DNA of 34,891 nt from Acidobacteriota bacterium (GTDB taxonomy: Bacteria > Actinomycetota > Thermoleophilia > Miltoncostaeales > Miltoncostaeaceae), in NCBI GenBank assembly GCA_018969105.1, contig JAGWYY010000002.1, positions 1 to 34,891 of the forward strand. The letters run 5' to 3'. Both the position numbers and the translations under genes were made by a program. The notes below the pieces were generated by a model, which was not told the origin of the DNA, searched no databases, and saw only the letters and a program-made list of their open reading frames with translations. Position 1 is the first letter of the stretch; the number at the start of each line of letters is the position of its first letter. Below, piece after piece: positions 27,101-34,430 of this stretch.

Positions 27101-28780
27101 TCGAACAACCACGACCTCTACTCCATCGAGGACCTCGCGCAGCTCATCGACGAGCTCAAGACGGCCAACCCGTACGCCAAGGTCATCGTGAAGGTGCCTG
27201 TGGTGCCGGGCGTCGGCACCATCGCCGTGGGCATCGCCAAGGCCGGCGCCGACGTGCTCACGCTGTCGGGCTTCGATGGCGGCACCGGTGCCGCCCGCCT
27301 GCACGCGCTGCGCCGCGCGGGCCTGCCCTGCGAGATCGGCACCGTGCTCGCCCACCACGCCCTGGTGGAGGCCGGCATCCGCGACCGCGTGGAGATCTGG
27401 GCCGATGGCGGCCTGCGCACCGCGGCCGACGCCATCAAGCTCATCTGCCTGGGCGCGAACCGCCTGGGCTACGGCACCGCGGCCATGGTGGCCATCGGCT
27501 GCACCATCTGCCGCGGCTGCCAGCTGGACACCTGCCACGTGGGCATCGCGACCCAGCTCGACGAGGAGGAGGCCGAGCACCGCGGCCTCAAGCGCTTCGT
27601 GCCGCGCGAGTACGAGCCCGCGGTGGAGGGCCTCATGCGCTACTTCACCGAGATGGGCGAGGCCATGCGCCGCATCGTCGGCGAGATGGGCGTGGACAGC
27701 GTGCAGGACCTCGTCGGCCAGGCCGACCGCCTCGCGCAGATCACCCACCACTCCGAGATGGACCTCGATGGCCTGCTCACCCCCACCCGCGAGCGCGTCA
27801 TCGGCGCGCCCGAGGATGGCGAGCGCTACTTCCGCCCGTTCACCCCGCCGCCGCCCCACCGCGCGCGCGACGCCGCGGAGGAGGCCCTCGAGGCCGCCAC
27901 CGTGCTGGCCGTGGAGGAGAGCGAGCTCACCGCCCGCGACCGCAACCTCGGCACCGACCTCGCCGGCGTCATCGCCCGCGCGCGCACGGGCCTGCACACC
28001 CCGCTCGAGCTCTCGGCGCAGGTGGCGAAGACCGCCCCCGAGGGCCACGCGGGAACGCTGGTGGACCTCCAGTTCACCGATGGCGCCGCCACCGGCTCGG
28101 GCCTCGCGGCCTTCAACGTGGAGGGCGTGCGCATCCGGGTGTCCGGTGGCGCGCAGGATGGCGTGGGCAAGTGCTCGCTCGGTGGCGAGGTGCAGGTGCT
28201 CAAGGCGCTCACCGACTCCGGCGAGTGGGTGGGCGGCCACGTGGGCAAGTCGTTCGCCTACGGCGCGCAGCGCGGCCTCTTCCTCATCCAGGGCGACGCC
28301 GATGCCCGCGCGGGCATCCGCCTGTCCGGCGCCGACATGGTGCTGGGCGGCGAGCCCAGCGGACCGATCGACGACCGCATCGGCGCGCTCGGCGCTCGGG
28401 CCAACTGCAAGGGCTTCGCGTTCGAGTACATGACCGGCGGCCGCGCGGTGGTGCTGGGCGACCCCGGCCCGTGGCTCTGCTCCGGCATGACCGGCGGCGT
28501 GGTGTACGTGCGCCAGGAGGCCGACTGGAACCTCGACGAGGCCGCGATCCGCCGCCGCCTCTCGAAGGCCGCCAAGGTGAGCATGGTGCCCGTGGAGCCC
28601 GAGTCCGAGGATGCCCAGAACATCACCGAGCTCCTCGGCGCGTACTGCGCGGCCCTCGCGGCATCGGGGCAGGACGGCGAGGCCGCCCGCCTGGCCGCGC
28701 TGGTCGAGTGCCCGGGGGATCACTTCATCGCGATCCACCCGGTCACCCAGCAGGCCGACCCCAACCTCTCCACGGAGTAA
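24161..28780 (+). CDS. gltB: Glutamate synthase large (alpha) subunit, divergent
   Basis: Class II GATase: [41 protein letters not shown]; FMN domain: [11 protein letters not shown]...[17 protein letters not shown]...[14 protein letters not shown]...[13 protein letters not shown]; 3Fe-4S [19 protein letters not shown] (C-x5-C-x4-C); C-terminal GXGXG beta-helix. TTG start at 24161. Confidence 0.92.
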   Translation: [1539 protein letters not shown]

Positions 28781-28796
28781 CCGCGGCCGCTGCGGG

Positions 28797-28802
28797 TAGG
28801 TT
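28797..28802 (+). promoter_or_regulatory. Candidate -10 TAGGTT, 7 nt before the GMC oxidase ATG
   Basis: TAGGTT-tccgggc-ATG. Confidence 0.45.
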
Positions 28803-28809
28803 TCCGGGC

Positions 28810-30396
28810 ATGCCCCCGGACCTCCCGCAGCCCCCGCGCATCACACGCCGCAGGTTCCTGCAGGGCGCGGCTGCGACGGTCGCCGCCGGCTACGCGGCGT
28901 CATCCGCGCTCGGCGGCGAGCTCATGGGCGGCGCGGAGGAGCAGTGGCCGGCCATCATCATCGGCTCCGGCTACGGCGGCGGCGTTTCCGGACTGCGTCT
29001 CGCGCAGCGGGGGGTCCGCACCCTCATGCTCGAGATGGGCCGCTACTGGAACCCCGCCACCGAGCCCTTCCGGCCCATGACCAACCCGGGGCCGAGCTCG
29101 GTGTGGCGGCGCAACTGGAACATCATGCCCATCGGCGTGAACCTTCCGGTGCCGTTCTCCGCGGGAGTGCTCGGGCGGGAGGACTTCCCCGGCATGAAGG
29201 TGTACGTGGGGCATGGCGTGGGCGGGGGATCGCTGGTGAATGGCGGAATGGCCGTGGTGCCGCGCCGCGACCACCTGCAGGAGATCCTCCCCGGCGCAGT
29301 GGACCTCGACGATCTCTACGCCCGGTGGTTTCCCCTCGCCAAGGCCGAGCTCGGGGTGCACGAGATCGACCCGGCCTTCTTCTCCACCACACCCTGGTAC
29401 CAGTTCGCGCGCCTCGGCATCGACCAGGCGCGGAAGGCGGGCTTCGGCACCGCCATGGTGCCGAACGTCTACGACTTCGACTACATGAAGAGGGAGGCCG
29501 CGGGCTCCGCGCGCGGGTCGGCGCTCGCCGGCGAGGTGATCCTCGGCAACAACCACGGCAAGAAGAGCATCGACAAGACCTATCTCGCCAAGGCAGTCGC
29601 CACCGGCAGGCTCACCATCCGTACCCGCCACCAGGTGCAGCAGATCAGCCAGGCACCCGATGGCTCGTACGTGCTTCGGGTGAACCGCCTGAACAGCATC
29701 GGGGACGTCATCGGGCAGGCCCGGTTCCGCACGAAGCGCCTCTTCATCAATGCCGGCAGCCTCGGCACCACCCGCCTGCTCCTCCGGGCCCGCGAGACCG
29801 GGACCCTCCCCGACCTGCCCGCTGCGATCGGCGAGACCTGGGGCAACAACGGCAACATCATGACGGCGCGCGCGTGGGTGGGCCGCACGGGCCCGAAGCA
29901 GTCGACGATCCCCGTGGCCGGCATCGACAACTGGGCCGATCGCGACCACCCCTTCTTCGCCGAAATCGCACCGCTGCCGGCGGGCGTGGACCTCATGACC
30001 GGCCTCTACCTGGCGATCGTGAACAACCCCGCACGGGCCCGCATCGCGTGGAACGCCGCCAAGGACGACATCGCGATCCAGTGGAAGGCCTCCTACGACG
30101 ACTTCCCGGTCCGCACCGCCGAGTACATGGTGAACCGGCTGAACGACGCCAACGGCGGCACCTTCAACCGCCTGCTGTTCCCGAGCGGCACCGGCCACGA
30201 CTTCACGTACCACCCGCTGGGCGGCTGCCTCCTCGGGCAGGCCACCGACGACGCCGGACGCGTGCAGGGCCATCCCGGCCTCTACGTGATGGACGGCGCG
30301 CTGATCAACGGCAACGTGGGCGTCAATCCATTCCTGACCATCACCGCCCTCGCCGAGCGGAACATGGCGAGGGTCATCGCGGAGGACTTCCGATGA
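28810..30396 (+). CDS. Tat-exported GMC oxidoreductase, class I cholesterol oxidase-like
   Basis: Tat motif TRRRFLQGAAATVAAG; FAD motif IIIGSGYGGGVSGLRLAQRG; FAEIAP, YHPLGGCLLGQATDDAGRVQGHPGLYVMDGALINGNVGVNPFLTITALAERN match the Streptomyces cholesterol oxidase C-terminus. Confidence 0.88.
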   Translation: MPPDLPQPPRITRRRFLQGAAATVAAGYAASSALGGELMGGAEEQWPAIIIGSGYGGGVSGLRLAQRGVRTLMLEMGRYWNPATEPFRPMTNPGPSSVWRRNWNIMPIGVNLPVPFSAGVLGREDFPGMKVYVGHGVGGGSLVNGGMAVVPRRDHLQEILPGAVDLDDLYARWFPLAKAELGVHEIDPAFFSTTPWYQFARLGIDQARKAGFGTAMVPNVYDFDYMKREAAGSARGSALAGEVILGNNHGKKSIDKTYLAKAVATGRLTIRTRHQVQQISQAPDGSYVLRVNRLNSIGDVIGQARFRTKRLFINAGSLGTTRLLLRARETGTLPDLPAAIGETWGNNGNIMTARAWVGRTGPKQSTIPVAGIDNWADRDHPFFAEIAPLPAGVDLMTGLYLAIVNNPARARIAWNAAKDDIAIQWKASYDDFPVRTAEYMVNRLNDANGGTFNRLLFPSGTGHDFTYHPLGGCLLGQATDDAGRVQGHPGLYVMDGALINGNVGVNPFLTITALAERNMARVIAEDFR

Positions 30397-31406
30397 ACGC
30401 ACGCCCCGCACGCCCCAGGATCCCGCTGGGCCCGGGCGCGATGATGGTCATCGTGCCGGCGCTCGCCGTCGGCGCGCTGGTCCCGTCGACGGCATCGGCG
30501 ATGCTCGTAGATCCCATCCGGGTAGGCCTGGCCTTCGACGGGCCCACCGACGCCGGGTTCGAGCGCCTTGCGACGAAGGGTGCGGAGGCCGCCAGGACCG
30601 CCCGCATGGCCACCTACGACATCGCGCGCCCCGCCGCGGAGGGCCCCGACCCCGCCCTGCTCGACAAACTGGCCGATTCGGGCCACCAGCTGGTGATCGC
30701 CGTGGGCTTCCAGTGGGCCGATCTCGTGGCGGCGGCCGCCAAGCGCCACCCCGGAACCGACTTCGCCATCGTGGACGGCTCCGCCACCACCGCGGCGACG
30801 CCCGCCCTGCCGAACGTCCGCGGCATGCTCTTCCGCGAGGACCAGGCGGGCCACCTGGCCGGCTACCTCGCGGCCCTCACGGCCCGGGCCGACGGCAGGG
30901 AACCGGTGCTGGGGGCCGTGGGCGGCATGCGCATTCCGCCCGTGCAGCGCTATATCGCCGGCTTCCGCGCGGGCGCGCGCGCCGCGGATGCGAAGGCCAG
31001 GGTGGTCGTCCACTACTCCGGGTCGTTCCTGCAGGGCGTCGGCTGCGGACGCATCGCGAGGCGGATGGTGCAGCAGGGCGCCTACGCCGTCTTCTCGGTC
31101 GCGGGAGCGTGCGGCGACGACGCCATGCGGGCCAGCGGCGCCGCGGGGCGCACGGCCATCGGCGTGGATGTCGACCAGTCGTCCATGGGTGCCTACGTGC
31201 TCACAAGCGCCATCAAGCGCGTGGACACCGCCGTGCGGGACACCATCGCCGACCGCGTGAGCGGCCGCTTCACCGCCGGCGACGTGCGCTACGGCCTGCG
31301 CGAGGGCGGCGTCGGGCTCGGTCGCATCTCGACGGCTGTTCCGGCCGACGTGCGGGCGAAGGTGAACCACCTCGCCCGGCGCATGGGCGCTCCGGCCCGG
31401 GGGTAA
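30393..31406 (+). CDS. BMP/Med-family (PnrA-like) substrate-binding protein, secreted, no lipobox
   Basis: IRVGLAFDGPTDAGFERLA...GMLFREDQAGHLAGYLAALTA...VLGAVGGMRIPPVQRYIAGFRAGARAADAKARVVVHYSGSF...VFSVAGACGDD...IGVDVDQSSMGAYVLTSAIKRVDTAVRDTI; ATGA overlap with GMC oxidase stop. Confidence 0.85.
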   Translation: MNARPARPRIPLGPGAMMVIVPALAVGALVPSTASAMLVDPIRVGLAFDGPTDAGFERLATKGAEAARTARMATYDIARPAAEGPDPALLDKLADSGHQLVIAVGFQWADLVAAAAKRHPGTDFAIVDGSATTAATPALPNVRGMLFREDQAGHLAGYLAALTARADGREPVLGAVGGMRIPPVQRYIAGFRAGARAADAKARVVVHYSGSFLQGVGCGRIARRMVQQGAYAVFSVAGACGDDAMRASGAAGRTAIGVDVDQSSMGAYVLTSAIKRVDTAVRDTIADRVSGRFTAGDVRYGLREGGVGLGRISTAVPADVRAKVNHLARRMGAPARG

Positions 31407-31410
31407 CCCT

Positions 31411-31425
31411 CCTCACAAAGTGAGG
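31411..31425. promoter_or_regulatory. Perfect inverted repeat CCTCAC-AAA-GTGAGG between the BMP gene and egtB
   Basis: Exact palindromic arms with a 3-nt centre; candidate operator. Confidence 0.4.
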
Positions 31426-31480
31426 TGGCGCACGGCCACACCATGCAGGCCCCGCCGGGCCCTTCGGGCAAGGTGAGGGC

Positions 31481-32782
31481 ATGACCACCGCGGACCTCCT
31501 GACCGCGCGCCTCGAGATGGTGCGGGACCGGACCCTCGACCTCGTCGCCCCCCTCGACGAGGAATGGGTCAGCCGGACGCCCGACGCCATCATGAGTCCC
31601 CCGGCGTGGGACCTCGCGCACATCGCCGCGTATGAGGAGCTCTGGCTGGTCACCCGCCTTTCGAAGCAGCAGCCGATGCATCCCGACCTCCAGGCCACGT
31701 ACGACGCCTTCGAGACGCCGCGATCCGTGCGGGGCGAGATCCGCATCCTCGACGGGCGCGAATCGCGCGAGTACATGGACGCCGTCCGCGAGCGGGCGCT
31801 CGAGGTGCTGCGGGCGTCGGACATGTCGCCCGATGGCCCCGCGCTCACCGCGGGGGGATTCGTGTGGGACATGGTGGCCCAGCACGAGGCGCAGCATGAC
31901 GAGACGCTCCTGCAGACACTCCAGCTCATGCCCCCGGGCGCCTACTCGCCCTGCATCGGGGCGCTGCCACCAGGGGACGATGGCGTCGGCGCGCCGGACC
32001 CGGTGCGCATCGAGGGCGGCACCATGGTGATGGGATCTCCGGCAGGCCGCGGCGCGCTCGACTGCGAGCTGCCCGCTCACGCGTGCACGGTGGCGCCCTT
32101 TCGCCTGGACCGCCATCCCGTCACCATCGGCCGCCACCTGGAGTTCATCCGCGACGGCGGCTACCACGACGAGCGCCTCTGGAGCGCCGAGGGCTGGGCG
32201 TGGTGCCGGAGCGAGGGCGTCGAGGCCCCGCTGCACTGGCAGCCCGATGGCACGGGTGGATGGACCCGCACGTGGTTCGGGTGCACCGAGCAGGTGGACC
32301 CCGCGGAGATCCTCTGCCACATCTCGTTCCACGAGGCCGAGGCCCACGCCCGCTGGGCGGGGGGTCGGCTGCCCACCGAGCAGGAGTGGGAGTTCGCGGC
32401 ACGACACGACCCGGCATCGGCCGATGACGCCTGGGCGCCGTGGGGCGTCGACGGGCATGACGGCCGCGCCAACCTGGGCCAGGTCTCGTTCCGTCCATCG
32501 CGGGCCGGTGCATACCCCGATGGCATTGCCCCGAGTGGCTGCGCCCACATGATGGGCGACATCTGGGAGTGGACGTCCACGGAGTTCCACGCCTACCCGG
32601 GCTTCCGGGCCTTCCCGTATCGCGAGTACGCCGAGCCCTTCTTCGGCGATGGCTACCGCGTGCTGCGCGGCGGCTCGTGGGCCACGCAGTCGGTGGCCGC
32701 CCGCACGACATTCCGCAACTGGGACCTCCCGCAGCGCCGGCAGATCTTCTCGGGCGTGCGCGTGGCATGGGACGCCGCGTGA
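31481..32782 (+). CDS. egtB: Ergothioneine biosynthesis sulfoxide synthase EgtB
   Basis: DinB-like HIAAYEELW and HEAQHDET (HX3HXE), then FGE-sulfatase-like VRIEGGTMVMGSPAG...HISFHEAEAHARWAGGRLPTEQEWEFAA...GDIWEWTSTEFHAYPGFRAFPYREYAEPFFGDGYRVLRGGSWAT. Confidence 0.93.
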   Translation: MTTADLLTARLEMVRDRTLDLVAPLDEEWVSRTPDAIMSPPAWDLAHIAAYEELWLVTRLSKQQPMHPDLQATYDAFETPRSVRGEIRILDGRESREYMDAVRERALEVLRASDMSPDGPALTAGGFVWDMVAQHEAQHDETLLQTLQLMPPGAYSPCIGALPPGDDGVGAPDPVRIEGGTMVMGSPAGRGALDCELPAHACTVAPFRLDRHPVTIGRHLEFIRDGGYHDERLWSAEGWAWCRSEGVEAPLHWQPDGTGGWTRTWFGCTEQVDPAEILCHISFHEAEAHARWAGGRLPTEQEWEFAARHDPASADDAWAPWGVDGHDGRANLGQVSFRPSRAGAYPDGIAPSGCAHMMGDIWEWTSTEFHAYPGFRAFPYREYAEPFFGDGYRVLRGGSWATQSVAARTTFRNWDLPQRRQIFSGVRVAWDAA

Positions 32783-33807
32783 CCACCCGCGCCACGCCCC
32801 CCGACGCCACCCGCCTGGGCACCGCACGGGCCCTTCCGTGGCGCCTCGACTGCCACGTGGCCGCCGGCGACGACTCCGCCGCGGCCGATGAACTGCGTCG
32901 GGCCCTGGGCGCGCCGCGCCCGTGGATCCCGGCGCGCTGGTTCTACGACGACGCCGGATGCGACCTCTTCGTGCAGATCACCGCCCTCGACGAGTACTAC
33001 CAGACACGCACCGAGCAGGCGCTCCTCGACGAGCACATGGACGCCCTGGTGCGCGGGCATGGCATCACGGAGCTCGTGGAGATCGGCTCGGGGGCGGCCC
33101 GCAAGACCCGGACGATCCTCGATGGCATGGAGGGCGCCGGCACCCTCCGGCGATTCATCCCCTTCGACATCAGCCCCGGGGCCATCACCGCGAGCGCCGC
33201 CGACATCGCCGCGGCCTATCCCGGCGTGCGCGTGCACGGCGTGGCCGGGGACTTCTCGCGCCACCTCTCGCGCATACCCCGCAGGCCCGCGGATGGCCGG
33301 CGCATGGTGGCGTTCCTCGGCGGCACCATCGGCAACCTCGACCCCCCGAAGCGGCGCACGATGCTCCGCCGGCTCGCACGGCTGCTGCGACCGGGCGACT
33401 GCCTGCTGATGGGCACCGACCTGGCGCACGACCCGGAGGTGCTGGTACGCGCCTACGACGACGCAGAGGGCATCACGGCCGAGTTCAACCGCAACATCAT
33501 CCGACACATCAACCACGCCTACGCCGGCGACGCCGACCCCGGGCACTTCGCGCACGTGGCCCGCTGGAACGCCCGGGCCTCGCGCATCGAGATGCACCTG
33601 CGCGCCCGCCGCGACATCGACTGGAACATCGCGGGGCTCGGCATCGTGGTGCCCATCGAGGCCGGCTCCACCATCCGCACGGAGATCTCGTGCAAGTTCA
33701 CGCGCGAGTCCGTGCGCGCGATGTACGAGGACGCCGGCCTGGCCCTCGCGGCCTGGAATGAGGACCCGCTCGGGCGCTACGCGCTCTCGGTGGCCACCCC
33801 GGCCTGA
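32779..33807 (+). CDS. egtD: L-histidine N-alpha-methyltransferase EgtD
   Basis: RWFYDDAGCDLFVQITALDEYYQTRTEQALLDEHMDALV...LVEIGSGAARKTRTILDGM...FIPFDISPGAI...VAFLGGTIGNLDPPKRR; GTG at 32779 overlaps egtB stop. Confidence 0.94.
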   Translation: MTTRATPPDATRLGTARALPWRLDCHVAAGDDSAAADELRRALGAPRPWIPARWFYDDAGCDLFVQITALDEYYQTRTEQALLDEHMDALVRGHGITELVEIGSGAARKTRTILDGMEGAGTLRRFIPFDISPGAITASAADIAAAYPGVRVHGVAGDFSRHLSRIPRRPADGRRMVAFLGGTIGNLDPPKRRTMLRRLARLLRPGDCLLMGTDLAHDPEVLVRAYDDAEGITAEFNRNIIRHINHAYAGDADPGHFAHVARWNARASRIEMHLRARRDIDWNIAGLGIVVPIEAGSTIRTEISCKFTRESVRAMYEDAGLALAAWNEDPLGRYALSVATPA

Positions 33808-34430
33808 TCCTCCATGTGGCGCAGGATCACCGTGCGCCTGCGCACCGTGATCTCCCCCTGCTCCTGCAAGCGCCCGAGCGCCACCGTGATCGACTCGCGC
33901 GCGGCGCCGATCATGTCCCCGAGTTCCTGATGGGTGACCCTCAGGTCGAGCCTCACGCCCTCGGGCGTCACCTTGCCCCAGCGCTCCGCGAGCTGGCGCA
34001 GCTTCAGGATGAGCCGCCGCTCGAGACGGGGCTCCAGCGCGATGGCCGCCGACAGCTCGCGGTCGGCCACCGAGAAGGCCAGCGCGCGGATGATCCACGC
34101 GGCAAGCGCGGCGTCGCGGCAGAGGACGTCATCGAGCGCGTCGGTGAGCACCAGGAGCTCGGCATCGGTGGCCGCGCGCACGCGCGCACCCGGCGCGCCC
34201 GGCCACCCGCCCGCGGTGAGGGCCATGGCATCGCCCTCCTGCAGCAGCGCGATGGTGCGCGTGCGCCCCGCCTCGGCATCCACCACCACGGCAAGGCGAC
34301 CCGCCGACACGAACCCGATCGGTCCGTGGATCTCGGCCTCGGGCAGTTCATCGTTGGCCAGCACCTGGATGGGCGTGCAGATCGCCGTGAGCCGCGCGTA
34401 GATGTCGTCGGTGAAGCCCGGCTCGTTCAC
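33777..34430 (-). CDS. Crp/Fnr family transcriptional regulator
   Basis: cNMP-like beta-roll (IGFVSAGRLAVVVDAEAGRTRTIALLQEGDAMAL) plus HTH_Crp (VRLDLRVTHQELGDMIGAARESITVALGRLQEQGEITVRRRTVIL). Confidence 0.88.
   Translation of the reverse strand: MNEPGFTDDIYARLTAICTPIQVLANDELPEAEIHGPIGFVSAGRLAVVVDAEAGRTRTIALLQEGDAMALTAGGWPGAPGARVRAATDAELLVLTDALDDVLCRDAALAAWIIRALAFSVADRELSAAIALEPRLERRLILKLRQLAERWGKVTPEGVRLDLRVTHQELGDMIGAARESITVALGRLQEQGEITVRRRTVILRHMEDQAGVATESA

Noticed and set aside
26288-28738. 816-aa minus-strand ORF opposite gltB
   Set aside because: Antisense shadow of gltB with repetitive His/Val/Ala/Leu composition and no recognisable domain.
22071-28795. NotI-like gcggccgc palindromes near gene junctions (about 22075 and 28785)
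   Set aside because: Expected by chance in GC-rich DNA; no further structure supports a regulatory role.
26974-28809. Plus-strand ORF 26974-30396 (1140 aa) appearing to fuse novel sequence to the GMC oxidase
   Set aside because: The upstream part is an out-of-frame reading of gltB; the real protein starts at ATG 28810 with a Tat signal and its own -10 element.
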